From Microbacterium sp. 10M-3C3 (GTDB lineage: Bacteria; Actinomycetota; Actinomycetes; Actinomycetales; Microbacteriaceae), in NCBI RefSeq assembly GCF_003931875.1, contig NZ_CP034245.1, forward strand, positions 2,170,001 to 2,234,000: a stretch of DNA of 64,000 nt. The letters are read 5' to 3'. Within the stretch, counting starts at the first letter, position 1. Each line of letters opens with the position of its first letter. This document shows, piece after piece, positions 29,444 to 38,273 of this stretch. Below the pieces are notes generated by a model that saw only the letters and a program-made list of their open reading frames with translations, was not told where the DNA came from and searched no databases. The translations under genes were made by a program, and so were the position numbers.

Positions 29444-29905
29444 TTACGGCTGCGCGAACGCGACGGACTCGGGGTCCGCCTGCGCCACGGCACCGTCGCC
29501 GGAGACCGCGATGTTCTCGGGCGAGAGGAGGAAGACCTTGCTCGTCACGCGCTCGATGCGCCCGAACAGGCCCATCGACAGACCGCTCGCGAAGTCGATG
29601 AGGCGGCGCGCGTCGGCGTCGCTCATCTGCGAGAGGTTGATGATCACGGGCACGCCGTCGCGGAAGTTCTCGGCGATGACCTGCGCGTCGCGGTACTGCT
29701 TGGGGTGCACCGTGAGGATCTCGCTGATCGGACCCGCCGTCGGCTGGCGGACGACCGCGGGCCGGTGGATCGGCGTCACGGGGGCGGCCTTCTCGACGAC
29801 CTGCGCCTGCTTGCGGCCGGCGGGCTGGGGGGCGACCTCCTCGAAGGTCTCCTCTTCGTCCGCGAGACCCAGGTAGACCATGGTCTTCTTGAGCGGGTTC
29901 GACAT
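29444..29905 (-). CDS. sepF: Cell division protein SepF
   Basis: The 153-residue protein has an N-terminal amphipathic membrane-targeting start ([14 protein letters not shown]), an acidic linker, and the SepF core ([45 protein letters not shown]). SepF anchors FtsZ to the membrane, and actinobacteria lacking FtsA depend on it. It follows yggS by 31 bases and sits within the ftsZ neighbourhood. Confidence 0.95.
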   Translation of the reverse strand: MSNPLKKTMVYLGLADEEETFEEVAPQPAGRKQAQVVEKAAPVTPIHRPAVVRQPTAGPISEILTVHPKQYRDAQVIAENFRDGVPVIINLSQMSDADARRLIDFASGLSMGLFGRIERVTSKVFLLSPENIAVSGDGAVAQADPESVAFAQP

Positions 29906-29936
29906 CGCTTTCTCCGTTCGCTCGTCTGTTCCGAGG

Positions 29937-30626
29937 CTAAGGGTGGACGGGCCTCGGGCCCGTGATTGCGGAGCCGATCCGCAGGTGTGTCGCGCCCATC
30001 GCGACGGCTTCGGGGAAGTCGCCGGTCATGCCGGCGGAGATCCACGTGGCCGTCGGAGCGACGGAGCGCACGTCGTCGGCGCACGCGCGCAGCCGCTCGA
30101 ACGCCGCGGCGGGGTCCTCGTCCAGCGGCGCGACCGCCATGACGCCGCGCAGACGCAGCGACGGGTGCGTCACGACATGCTCGGCGAGGGCCGTGACCGC
30201 GGCCGGGGCGACGCCGCCGCGGCCGGGATCGTCGGTGAGGTTGATCTGCACGAGCACGTCGAGCGCCGCGGCATCCGGGGCGGCGGCCGCCGCGAAGGCG
30301 TCCGCGAGCTTCTCCCGGTCGACCGAGTGGACGACGGATGCGGCGGCACGGATCGCGCGCGCCTTGTTGGTCTGCGCCTGGCCGATGAAGTGCCAGCGCA
30401 GGTCGGCGAGGTCGGCGAGCTCCGCCGCCTTGGCGGTGAGCTCCTGCTGCCGGTTCTCCCCCACGTCGCGGACGCCGAGGTCGTACAGGTCGTGCACGAG
30501 GGTCGCGGGGTGGAACTTGGTGACCACGATGCGCGTGATGCCCCCCGGATCGCGGCCGGCCGCGCGCGCGGCGTCGGCGATGCGCGCGTCGACGGCCGCG
30601 AGGCGGTCGGCCAGGGCGTGATCCAC
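29937..30626 (-). CDS. yggS: YggS-family PLP homeostasis protein
   Basis: A 229-residue alanine-racemase-fold protein that binds pyridoxal phosphate and buffers its pool. The PLP lysine is in [10 protein letters not shown], followed by [27 protein letters not shown] and [11 protein letters not shown] (the SxGM phosphate site), and LRIGSAITG at the end. GTG start. Its position between ftsZ and sepF is conserved in actinobacteria. The YfiH-like gene that often precedes it is absent here. Confidence 0.93.
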   Translation of the reverse strand: MDHALADRLAAVDARIADAARAAGRDPGGITRIVVTKFHPATLVHDLYDLGVRDVGENRQQELTAKAAELADLADLRWHFIGQAQTNKARAIRAAASVVHSVDREKLADAFAAAAAPDAAALDVLVQINLTDDPGRGGVAPAAVTALAEHVVTHPSLRLRGVMAVAPLDEDPAAAFERLRACADDVRSVAPTATWISAGMTGDFPEAVAMGATHLRIGSAITGPRPVHP

Positions 30627-30642
30627 GGTGCTCCTCGGACGG

Positions 30643-30676
30643 GACGGCGGACCCGGGGCATGCCGGGCCCGCCGTC
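30643..30676 (-). terminator. Hairpin after ftsZ
   Basis: GACGGCGG (30643-30650) and CCCGG (30652-30656) pair with CCGGG (30663-30667) and CCGCCGTC (30669-30676), with one mismatched position, around a six-base loop. It lies between the ftsZ stop and the yggS start, and could lower yggS-sepF expression relative to ftsZ. Confidence 0.65.
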
Positions 30677-30700
30677 GCGGGGTGTCGTCGCCGGGTGGCG

Positions 30701-31882
30701 TTACTTCAGGAAGTCGGGGATGTCGAGGTCGTCATCGCCGAAGGCCGAGTCGTACGCGGGCTCGGGCAGACGGGCCGCGACCGGCGCCGGCTCCTTCTTC
30801 GGCTCGGCGTCGGCGTCGGCGGACGCGGGCGCGTCCTCCCACGAGCGCTCCGCCGGGACCGACGGCACCGGGGGCAGCCCGGGGAGGGTCGCGGGCCGCT
30901 GCGCGGCACCCACGGCGTCCAGGCGCAGGGCAGGCTCGCCGCCGTCGAAGCCGGCCGCGATGACCGTCACGCGTACCTCGTCGCCGAGGGTGTCGTCGAT
31001 CACCGTTCCGAAGATGATGTTGGCCTCGGGGTGCGCGGCCTCCTTCACCAGCTGGGCAGCGTCGTTGATCTCGAAGATGCCGAGGTTCGATCCGCCCTGG
31101 ATCGACAGCAGCACGCCGTGGGCGCCCTCGATCGAGGCCTCGAGCAGGGGCGACTCGACCGCGAGCTCGGCCGCCTTGATGGCGCGGTCGGCGCCGCGGG
31201 CGGAGCCGATGCCCATGAGGGCGGAACCGGCGCCCTGCATGACCGACTTCACATCGGCGAAGTCGAGGTTGATGAGACCGGGCGTCGTGATGAGGTCGGT
31301 GATGCCCTGGACACCGGCGAGGAGCACCTGGTCGGCGGTCGCGAAGGCCTCGATCATCGAGATGCCGCGGTCGCTGATCTCCAGCAGCCGGTCGTTCGGC
31401 ACCACGATGAGGGTGTCGACCTCTTCCTTGAGCTTGGCCACACCGCCCTCGGCCTGGCTCTGCCGCCGGCGGCCCTCGAACGAGAACGGCTTCGTGACGA
31501 CGCCGATCGTCAGCGCTCCGATCGACTTCGCGATCCGCGCCACGACGGGCGCACCGCCCGTGCCGGTGCCACCGCCCTCGCCCGCGGTGACGAAGACCAT
31601 GTCGGCTCCCGCGAGCGCCTCCTCGATCTCCTCCGCGTGGTCCTCCGCCGCGCGTCGCCCGACCTCGGGGTCGGCGCCGGCGCCGAGACCGCGCGTGAGC
31701 TCGCGGCCCACGTCGAGCTTGACGTCGGCGTCACTCATGAGCAGCGCCTGCGCGTCGGTGTTGATGGCGATGAACTCCACGCCGCGCAAGCCCAGTTCGA
31801 TCATGCGGTTGACGGCGTTCACGCCACCACCGCCGACACCGACGACCTTGATCACGGCGAGGTAGTTCTGGTTCTGGCTCAT
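30701..31882 (-). CDS. ftsZ: Cell division protein FtsZ
   Basis: The 393-residue tubulin-like GTPase polymerises into the division ring. The tubulin signature GGGTGTG lies at residues 103-109; [18 protein letters not shown] opens the nucleotide domain, and the T7-loop region [11 protein letters not shown] is intact. After a Pro/Ala/Glu linker the C-terminal peptide [11 protein letters not shown], the binding site for SepF and other partners, is present. ATG 31882 has GGAGGCC upstream. A 160-base AT-richer leader with inverted repeats separates it from ftsQ, and a hairpin follows it, so it is likely transcribed partly on its own. Confidence 0.97.
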   Translation of the reverse strand: MSQNQNYLAVIKVVGVGGGGVNAVNRMIELGLRGVEFIAINTDAQALLMSDADVKLDVGRELTRGLGAGADPEVGRRAAEDHAEEIEEALAGADMVFVTAGEGGGTGTGGAPVVARIAKSIGALTIGVVTKPFSFEGRRRQSQAEGGVAKLKEEVDTLIVVPNDRLLEISDRGISMIEAFATADQVLLAGVQGITDLITTPGLINLDFADVKSVMQGAGSALMGIGSARGADRAIKAAELAVESPLLEASIEGAHGVLLSIQGGSNLGIFEINDAAQLVKEAAHPEANIIFGTVIDDTLGDEVRVTVIAAGFDGGEPALRLDAVGAAQRPATLPGLPPVPSVPAERSWEDAPASADADAEPKKEPAPVAARLPEPAYDSAFGDDDLDIPDFLK

Positions 31883-31910
31883 GCCGGCCTCCGTTATCGA
31901 ACCGAAACTT

Positions 31911-31954
31911 TAAACCTCAGCTAGAGGGTTAAAGAATTGCCCGGTATGCAATTC
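31911..31954 (-). promoter_or_regulatory. AT-rich ftsZ upstream region with two inverted repeats
   Basis: This is a conspicuously AT-rich patch in a GC-rich window. GAATTGC (31934-31940) and GCAATTC (31948-31954) form a perfect 7-bp repeat with a 7-base spacer. TAAACCTC (31911-31918) and GAGGGTTA (31924-31931) form a second repeat with one mismatch. Both lie 30-75 bases before the ftsZ ATG, where a promoter and operator are expected. No single -35/-10 pair could be assigned with confidence. Confidence 0.55.
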
Positions 31955-31981
31955 CTGATCCGAAGGTAGGTGGCCGATCCT

Positions 31982-31999
31982 CGCGCCTCCGGAGGCGCG
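31982..31999. terminator. Perfect GC palindrome between ftsQ and ftsZ
   Basis: CGCGCCTCC followed directly by GGAGGCGCG, an 18-base perfect palindrome. It is flanked by a looser CCGATCC (31974-31980)/GGATCGG (32013-32019) pair. It begins 43 bases after the ftsQ stop and may terminate the upstream transcript or serve as a protein site. Confidence 0.4.
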
Positions 32000-32042
32000 T
32001 GGGCGTGTCGCGGGATCGGTGCGCGGATGTGTCGGCGGCGCG

Positions 32043-32969
32043 TCAGCGCACGACGATCGCGCTCGGCGACGACACGTCGTAGAGGCTCGTCTGGCCGGGG
32101 GGCCGCGTCTGCATGAGACGGTCCAAGATGAACGCCTTGTACGCGGAGCGGTCGTCGCTTCCCCACACGACCGTCGTCCCGGTGCCCCCCAGGGTCAGCG
32201 TGACGTCGTCGGCGGTCGTGGCCGCCACGGCCGTCACCTGCGCACGGATCGCGTCCGGCAGCGCGCGCATGACCGTGCCCGCGGCCCGGAACGCGTCGGA
32301 GGACGTGCCGCCGGTGATCTGCAGCTCGGGCTGGCCGGCGGGCGGATCGGGGGTGGTCGAGAGGGCCACGCCGGCCGCGTCGACAACGGTGTAGCCGGCG
32401 GCCGAGCGGATGACACCGACCGGCGTGCGCTCGACGATCCGCACGACGAGGTCGTGGGGCGGGCGCGCCTCCAGCGTGTAGGACTCCACGAGCGGGAACT
32501 GCACGAGCGCGGCCTTGACGGCGCTCGAGTCCACGAGCGGCAGCGGCGTGCCGACCTGCCCCTGCAGCGCGTCGGCGACGGCCCCGGCGTCGAGCGTCGC
32601 GGTGCCGACGACCTCGATGCGCTCGACGGCGAACAGCGGGCTGTAGGCGGCGCCGACGGTGCCGACGACGAGGAGGACGAGGGCGCCGAGCGCGCCGAGC
32701 CACGCCATGCGCTGGCGGCGCTGGCGCACCGTGAAGCGCCGCACCTCCGCGCGCAGGGCACGGCGGCGCGCCCGCGACGCCCGCCACACATCGCGCAGGC
32801 CGAGCTCGGAGTCGCCGACGTCGTCGCGCGCGGGCGCCGCATCCGTCGTCGGCGGCTCGAGGAGCGCCGCGCGCGTGGCCGGCGCGAAGGGCAGCACGTC
32901 GGCGTCCGACGCCGCCGGTGCGGACTCCGCGCGCGCGGGCTGGGTCGGCAGCGGCTCCGGCCGGCGCAT
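32043..32969 (-). CDS. ftsQ: Cell division protein FtsQ/DivIB
   Basis: The 308-residue protein has a Pro/Ala-rich cytoplasmic tail of about 90 residues, a single membrane helix (AWLGALGALVLLVVGTVGAAY), then a POTRA domain (FAVERIEVVGTATLDAGAVADAL begins it) and a FtsQ beta domain (YTVVDAAGVAL, GYTV). FtsQ links early and late divisome proteins. Its sequence is typical of actinobacteria in having the long N-terminal arm. It begins five bases after the murC stop. Confidence 0.9.
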   Translation of the reverse strand: MRRPEPLPTQPARAESAPAASDADVLPFAPATRAALLEPPTTDAAPARDDVGDSELGLRDVWRASRARRRALRAEVRRFTVRQRRQRMAWLGALGALVLLVVGTVGAAYSPLFAVERIEVVGTATLDAGAVADALQGQVGTPLPLVDSSAVKAALVQFPLVESYTLEARPPHDLVVRIVERTPVGVIRSAAGYTVVDAAGVALSTTPDPPAGQPELQITGGTSSDAFRAAGTVMRALPDAIRAQVTAVAATTADDVTLTLGGTGTTVVWGSDDRSAYKAFILDRLMQTRPPGQTSLYDVSSPSAIVVR

Positions 32970-32974
32970 CCGGC

Positions 32975-34375
32975 TCAGTCCTCTCCGTGGCGCTCGAGCG
33001 CGTCGAGCACCTGCGGGATGATGAGGTTCACGTTGCCGCAGCCGAGCGTGATCACGTAGTCGCCCTCGCGCGCGACGCGCGCGGTGTAGTCGGCGGCGGC
33101 CTGCCAGTCGGCGACGAAGTGCACGGCGTCGGGGTCGCGGAACGCGCCGCTGACGAGCTCGCCGGTGACGCCGGGCACGGGGTCTTCGCGCGCGCCGTAG
33201 ACGTCGAGCACGACCGTGTGGTCGGCGAGCGTCTCGAGCACGTCGGCGAACTCGCGGTACATCGCCTGCGTGCGCGAGTACGTGTGGGGCTGATGCAGCG
33301 CGATGATGCGCCCGTCGCCGACCACCGTGCGGGCGGCGGAGAGCGCCGCGGCCACCTCGGTCGGGTGGTGCGCGTAGTCGTCGTAGACGCTCACGCCGTG
33401 CCGCACGCCGTGCAGCTCGAAGCGGCGCGCCGTGCCGCCGAAGGACTCCAGCGCCCGGGCGGCCGACGCGAGGTCGTGCCCGAGCGTGAGCAGGACAGCG
33501 GCCGCGCCCGCGGCGTTGACGGCGTTGTGGGCGCCGGGCACCTGCAGTCGCACCTCGACGGATGCGCCGTCCGCGTGCAGACGGAACGCCACCGGTCCGT
33601 CGGTGCGGATCTCGGAGACGCGCACGTCGGCGGCGGCGTCCTCGCCGAACGTGACGACACGCGGATGCCGGAGCCGCGCGCGCACGCGGCGGGCGCCGGC
33701 GTCGTCGGCGGAGATCACGACGGCCTCGCTCGCCCCGTCGGCGAAGCGCGCGAAGGCCGCGTCGAAGGCCTCGTCGGAGCCGTAGTGGTCGAGGTGGTCG
33801 GGGTCGATGTTCGTGATGAGCGCGATCGCGGTGTCGTACAGCAGGAACGTGCCGTCGGACTCGTCGGCCTCGATCACGAACAGGTCGTCGGCGCCCGTCG
33901 CGCTGGAGACCCCGTACTCGGCGATGACACCGCCGTTGACGAACGTCGGATCGTCGCCGAGCCGGCGCAGCGCCGTGACGATCATGCCGGTCGAGGTCGT
34001 CTTGCCGTGCGCTCCGGCCACCGAGACGAGGCGGCGTCCGCCGATCAGCCAGTGCAGCGCCTGCGAGCGGTGGATGACGGCCAGCCCGCGCTCCTTGGCG
34101 GTGACGTACTCGGGGTTCTCCGGCCAGATCGCGCCGGTGTGGATGACGGTGTCGGCGTCGCCGAGATGCGCGGCGTCATGCCCGACGTACACCGTTGCAC
34201 CGCGCTCGGCGAGCGCGCGCAGACCCGGGCTGTCGGCACGATCGGACCCCGACACGCGGATGCCGCGGTCGAGGAACATGCGCGCGAGGCCCGACATGCC
34301 CGAGCCGCCGATGCCGATGAAGTGGGCGGCCTCGATGCTCTCGGGGATGGGCAGGCTCAGGTCGGGTCGAATCAT
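32975..34375 (-). CDS. murC: UDP-N-acetylmuramate--L-alanine ligase
   Basis: MurC adds the first amino acid to UDP-MurNAc. The 466-residue protein begins with the Rossmann region [20 protein letters not shown], has the ATP loop [14 protein letters not shown], and then [12 protein letters not shown] and [12 protein letters not shown], the Mur ligase substrate motifs, with [10 protein letters not shown] in the C-terminal domain. A TAGGAT -10 lies nine bases before the ATG, so murC has its own promoter after the hairpin that follows murG. In B-type peptidoglycan organisms the first residue added can be glycine instead of alanine; that cannot be read from sequence. Confidence 0.96.
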   Translation of the reverse strand: MIRPDLSLPIPESIEAAHFIGIGGSGMSGLARMFLDRGIRVSGSDRADSPGLRALAERGATVYVGHDAAHLGDADTVIHTGAIWPENPEYVTAKERGLAVIHRSQALHWLIGGRRLVSVAGAHGKTTSTGMIVTALRRLGDDPTFVNGGVIAEYGVSSATGADDLFVIEADESDGTFLLYDTAIALITNIDPDHLDHYGSDEAFDAAFARFADGASEAVVISADDAGARRVRARLRHPRVVTFGEDAAADVRVSEIRTDGPVAFRLHADGASVEVRLQVPGAHNAVNAAGAAAVLLTLGHDLASAARALESFGGTARRFELHGVRHGVSVYDDYAHHPTEVAAALSAARTVVGDGRIIALHQPHTYSRTQAMYREFADVLETLADHTVVLDVYGAREDPVPGVTGELVSGAFRDPDAVHFVADWQAAADYTARVAREGDYVITLGCGNVNLIIPQVLDALERHGED

Positions 34376-34384
34376 GACCCGACA

Positions 34385-34390
34385 ATCCTA
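34385..34390 (-). promoter_or_regulatory. Predicted -10 for murC (TAGGAT)
   Basis: TAGGAT on the minus strand, ending nine bases before the murC ATG. It adjoins the hairpin at 34391-34440. Confidence 0.4.
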
Positions 34391-34440
34391 GGTCGCCGCA
34401 TCCGGCCCCCGGCCCCGGCGCGCGGGGCGGCGCGGCGACC
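34391..34440 (-). terminator. Hairpin between murG and murC
   Basis: GGTCGCCGC (34391-34399) pairs perfectly with GCGGCGACC (34432-34440), with further G/C pairing inside. It starts 12 bases after the murG stop and could end the upstream dcw transcript before the murC promoter. Confidence 0.55.
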
Positions 34441-34452
34441 GCCGCGGTCACC

Positions 34453-35532
34453 TCACGCGCGGCGGGAGAGGGCGCCGTCGATGAGGGCGATGACGTCCTC
34501 CGTGCCGCGGCGCGATCCGACGCCCGCCGCGGCCGTGCGCATCGCCGCGAGCGCGTCGGCGTCGCACAGCAGCGGCACCACCTCGCGCCGCACCGCGTCG
34601 GGCGTGAAGCGGGCGTCGTCGATGAGTCGTGCGGCGCCGGCGGCGACGGCGGATGCGGCGTTCAGCCGCTGCTCGCCGTTGCCGACCGCGTACGGGACGT
34701 ACACCGCCGGGATGCCCAGCGCGCTGATCTCGCTCACGGTCGCCGCGCCCGCGCGCGACACGATCGCGTCGGCGAGGGCGAACGCGAGGTCCATGCGGTC
34801 GACGTAGCGGACCACGGCGTAGCCCTCGGCGCCGGGATCGGCCAGGTCGGAGCGCTCGCCCGTGACGTGCAGCAGCTGCCAGCCGGCGTCGAGCACGTCG
34901 CGCCACGCGCGGCCGAAGGCCTCGTTGAGCCGCTGCGCACCGAGCGATCCGCCGAAGACCAGCAGCGTCGGGCGATCGGATCGCAGCCCGAAGTGGCGCG
35001 CCGCCTCGTCGCGGCGCGCGGCGCGGTCGAGGTCGACGATCTCCCGCCGCAGGGGCATCCCGACCACGCGCGCGCCGCGCAGGGGCGTGCCGGCGAACGC
35101 GACCCCGACGGCGGCGGTGCGCCGCGCGCCGAGCACGTTGGCCAGGCCCGGCTTCGCGTTGGCCTCGTGCACGACGACGGGCACGCCCTCGCGTCGTGCG
35201 GCGATGTAGGCGGGCGCGGAGGCGTAGCCACCGAAGCCGACGACGACGCCGACGGAGCGGTCGCGGATGTGCTGGCGCACCTGGGCGATCGCGCGGCGGA
35301 AGCGCGTGGGGAAGCCGGCCGCCGAGCGGTCGAGCCGCCGCGGGAAGGGCACCTTGTCGACGATGAGCAGCTCGTAGCCGCGCTGCGGGACGAGCCGGGA
35401 CTCCAGCCCCTCGCGCGTGCCGAGCACGAGCACGGTATCCTCCGGCGCGCGATCGCGCAGCCCGTCGGCGACGGCCAGGAGGGGGTTCACGTGGCCGGCC
35501 GTGCCGCCGCCGGCGAGGAGGTAGGTCGTCAC
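34453..35532 (-). CDS. murG: UDP-GlcNAc:lipid I N-acetylglucosaminyltransferase
   Basis: MurG makes lipid II on the cytoplasmic membrane face. The 359-residue GT28 protein begins with TYLLAGGGTAGHVNP, the classic G-loop, then VVGFGGYASAP, VVHEANAKPGLAN, LLVFGGSLGAQRLNEA and the donor site SRAGAATVSEISALGIPAVYVPY. It starts at GTG 35532; a TAGGGT hexamer ends six bases before it, and GGAGG lies inside that gap, so both leadered and leaderless initiation are possible. It follows ftsW by 22 bases. Confidence 0.96.
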   Translation of the reverse strand: MTTYLLAGGGTAGHVNPLLAVADGLRDRAPEDTVLVLGTREGLESRLVPQRGYELLIVDKVPFPRRLDRSAAGFPTRFRRAIAQVRQHIRDRSVGVVVGFGGYASAPAYIAARREGVPVVVHEANAKPGLANVLGARRTAAVGVAFAGTPLRGARVVGMPLRREIVDLDRAARRDEAARHFGLRSDRPTLLVFGGSLGAQRLNEAFGRAWRDVLDAGWQLLHVTGERSDLADPGAEGYAVVRYVDRMDLAFALADAIVSRAGAATVSEISALGIPAVYVPYAVGNGEQRLNAASAVAAGAARLIDDARFTPDAVRREVVPLLCDADALAAMRTAAAGVGSRRGTEDVIALIDGALSRRA

Positions 35533-35538
35533 CCTCCG

Positions 35539-35544
35539 ACCCTA
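35539..35544 (-). promoter_or_regulatory. Predicted leaderless -10 for murG (TAGGGT)
   Basis: TAGGGT ends six bases before the murG GTG in the short gap after ftsW. An internal dcw promoter is likely. Confidence 0.4.
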
Positions 35545-35554
35545 ACGGCGCGCG

Positions 35555-36754
35555 TCAGCGGGCGCGGACGGGGAGTGTGCGGGCGAAGGACAGCAGCACG
35601 CCGCACGCGAGCAGCACCGAGAGGAGGCTCGTGCCGCCCTGCGACATGAACGGGAGCGGGACGCCGAGCACGGGGAACACGCGCAGCACGACGCCGATGT
35701 TGATGAGCGCCTGCCCGACGATCCAGATCGTGATCGCGCCCGCCACGATGCGCACGAACGGGTCGTGCGTCTTGCGCACGACGTGGAAGGCGCCGACGGC
35801 GAACAGCGCGAACAGCACGAGCACGACCGCGCAGCCGATGAGGCCGAGTTCCTCGCCGACGATCGCGAAGATGTAGTCGTTCGCCGCCGCGGGGAGCCAG
35901 TCGTACTTCTCCTTCGAGTTGCCCAGGCCCAGCCCGAACACGCCGCCGGATGCGAGGCCCCAGATGCCGTGCAGCGACTGGTAGCACGTGTCGTAGTAGC
36001 ACGAGACGGTGTCGGCGTCGAAGAGGTTCATGATGCGGGCCATGCGGTTCGGACTCGTCACGGCCATGGCCGCGACCAGGCCGATCGCCGCGAGCGCCGG
36101 GAGGATGAACATCCGCAGGCGCACGCCGGAGAAGAACAGCGCCGCCAGCACCACCAGCACGAGCACCATCGCCGTACCGAGGTCGCGCCCGCCGAGGACC
36201 GTCGCGATGACGAGACCGGCCACCGGCACGACCGGGATGAACACGTGCGACCACGACCGCAGCAGGGTGCGCTTGCGCCACAGCACCGCGCCCATCCACA
36301 GCGCCAGCGCGAGCTTGAGGAATTCAGACGGCTGGAACTGGAAGCCGGCGATCTGCACCCAGTTCTGGTTGCCGTACGACTCGACGCCGAGGCCCGGGAC
36401 GAAGACCAGGAGCTGGAAGGCGGTGGCGCCGATGAGGACGGGCCACGCCATCCGACGGTAGAAGGCCACGGGGAGCCGGCTCGCGACGAACATGAGCGGG
36501 ATGCCGAGCACCGCGAACACGCCCTGCTTGATCACCTGCTCGAACGGGTTCTGAGCGCCGTCGAGTGCCGAGGTCGCCGACAGCACCATGACGAGGCCGA
36601 AGCCGGTCAGCAGCAGAGCCGTCGACGCGATGAGGAGGAACTCGCTCGGCACCGGCGCGAAGACCCGCCCGAGGGACACGCGGGCGGCGAGACCCCGCCG
36701 CGACGCGTCGGAGGGCTCAGGCGCCTGCGTCGGGGGCGGCGTCGTGGTCGTCAC
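35555..36754 (-). CDS. ftsW: Lipid II polymerase FtsW
   Basis: A SEDS-family glycosyltransferase of 399 residues with about ten membrane helices that polymerises septal peptidoglycan with FtsI. Visible family segments are QPSEFLKLALALWM, GLGLGNSKEKYDWLPAAANDYIFAIVGEELG and the C-terminal PLPFMSQGGTSLLSVLLACGVLL. It starts with GTG and overlaps the end of murD by 38 bases, so translation is coupled. Confidence 0.95.
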   Translation of the reverse strand: MTTTTPPPTQAPEPSDASRRGLAARVSLGRVFAPVPSEFLLIASTALLLTGFGLVMVLSATSALDGAQNPFEQVIKQGVFAVLGIPLMFVASRLPVAFYRRMAWPVLIGATAFQLLVFVPGLGVESYGNQNWVQIAGFQFQPSEFLKLALALWMGAVLWRKRTLLRSWSHVFIPVVPVAGLVIATVLGGRDLGTAMVLVLVVLAALFFSGVRLRMFILPALAAIGLVAAMAVTSPNRMARIMNLFDADTVSCYYDTCYQSLHGIWGLASGGVFGLGLGNSKEKYDWLPAAANDYIFAIVGEELGLIGCAVVLVLFALFAVGAFHVVRKTHDPFVRIVAGAITIWIVGQALINIGVVLRVFPVLGVPLPFMSQGGTSLLSVLLACGVLLSFARTLPVRAR

Positions 36755-38273
36755 GCTCTCCCCCGTCTGCCGACCCTGCGGCGATCCGTTCCCTCACGGC
36801 CTCGGCGAAGCGCCGGCCGCGGTCGGCGTAGGACGCGAACTGATCGAAGGATGCCGCCGCCGGTGCCAGCAGCACCACGTCTCCGTCGCGGACGACCTCC
36901 ATCGCCAGGTCGACGACCTGTGCCATGACGTTCTCAGTCTCGGCGGCGTCGACCTCGAACACCGGCACCGCCGGCGCGTGTCGCGCGAACGCGGAGACGA
37001 CCTCGTCGCGCTCCGAGCCGAGGACGATCGCAGCCTTCACGGAGCCGCCGCGCGCCGCCACGAGCGGCCCGATGTCGACGCCCTTGAGCAGCCCGCCGAC
37101 GACCCACACGGCGCCGGGGTAGGCCGCGAGCGACGACGACGCCGCGTGCGGGTTCGTCGCCTTGGAGTCGTCGACCCACGTGACGCCCTCGTGCACCGCG
37201 ACGACCTGGATGCGGTGCGGATCGAGCTCGAAGCGCTCGAGCGCGTCGCGGATGTCGGCGGGGTCGACCTCGAGCGAGCGCGCGAGGGCCGCGGCGGCGA
37301 GGATGTTCGCGACGATGTGCGGTGCCGCGAGCCCCGATTCCGCGAGGGCAGCGACGGTCGTCAGCTCGAGGGCCGACGTGCGCCGCTCTTCGAGGAACGC
37401 GCGGTCGACGAGGATGCCGTCGACGACACCGAGGTCGCTGGGTCCGGGCACGCCCAGGTCGAACCCGATCGCGCGGGCGCCCTCGACGACCTCGGCCTCT
37501 TCGACCATCGCCCGCGTCGCCGCATCCGCCTTGTTGTAGACGCACGCGACACGCGTGTGGGCGTACACGACCGCCTTGGCGTCGCGGTAGGCCTCGAAGG
37601 ACCCGTGCCACTCCAGGTGGTCGTCGGCGAGGTTCAGGCACACGGCCGCGTGCGGGGAGACCGGGTCGGCGGAGCGGGTCTGCAGGCCGAGGTACCACAG
37701 CTGGTGGCTCGAGACCTCGACGACGAGCACGTCGAACCCGGCCGGGTCTCGCACGGCGTCCAGCACCGGCACGCCGATGTTGCCGAACGGCGCGGCGCGG
37801 CGTCCGCCGGCGGCGAGCATCGTCGCGGTCAAGCGCGTCGTCGTGGTCTTGCCGTTCGTCCCGGTGATGAGCACCCAGTCGGCGGGGCTGCCGTCCTCGC
37901 GCACGACCTTGTCGCGCACGCGCCATGCGAGCTCGATGTCGCCCCACAGCGCGATGCCGCTCTCGCGCGTCCACACGATGAGCGGATGCTGCGGCGCGAA
38001 GCCGGGCGAGGCGATGACGACGTCGGGGGCGAAGTCGCGCAGCTCGTCGGGAACGACGTCGAGGTCGCCCGTCCACAGCCGCACGCCGATCACCGGGAGC
38101 AGCCGCGCGTACTGCTCGTCGGCGCGCTCGCTCACCACGAGCACGTCGGCGCCGAGCTCGGCGAGCGTGTCGGCGACGGAGAACCCCGTGACCGACAGGC
38201 CGAGCACGGCGACCTTGAGCCCGCGCCAGTCGGCGTACCAGCTCGTGAGCGCGTCGAGGCGGTCGGCGCTCAT
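36717..38273 (-). CDS. murD: UDP-N-acetylmuramoylalanine--D-glutamate ligase
   Basis: MurD adds D-Glu to UDP-MurNAc-L-Ala. The 518-residue protein shows the Rossmann start KVAVLGLSVTGFSVADTL, ATP loop LITGTNGKTTTTRLTATML, NLADDHLEWHGSFEAYRDAK and DDSKATNPHAASSSLAAY. It is longer than the usual roughly 450 residues, with insertions in the central domain and an acidic tail (GERDDHDAAPDAG) that covers the ftsW overlap. ATG 38273 overlaps the mraY stop (ATGA). Confidence 0.95.
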   Translation of the reverse strand: MSADRLDALTSWYADWRGLKVAVLGLSVTGFSVADTLAELGADVLVVSERADEQYARLLPVIGVRLWTGDLDVVPDELRDFAPDVVIASPGFAPQHPLIVWTRESGIALWGDIELAWRVRDKVVREDGSPADWVLITGTNGKTTTTRLTATMLAAGGRRAAPFGNIGVPVLDAVRDPAGFDVLVVEVSSHQLWYLGLQTRSADPVSPHAAVCLNLADDHLEWHGSFEAYRDAKAVVYAHTRVACVYNKADAATRAMVEEAEVVEGARAIGFDLGVPGPSDLGVVDGILVDRAFLEERRTSALELTTVAALAESGLAAPHIVANILAAAALARSLEVDPADIRDALERFELDPHRIQVVAVHEGVTWVDDSKATNPHAASSSLAAYPGAVWVVGGLLKGVDIGPLVAARGGSVKAAIVLGSERDEVVSAFARHAPAVPVFEVDAAETENVMAQVVDLAMEVVRDGDVVLLAPAAASFDQFASYADRGRRFAEAVRERIAAGSADGGERDDHDAAPDAGA

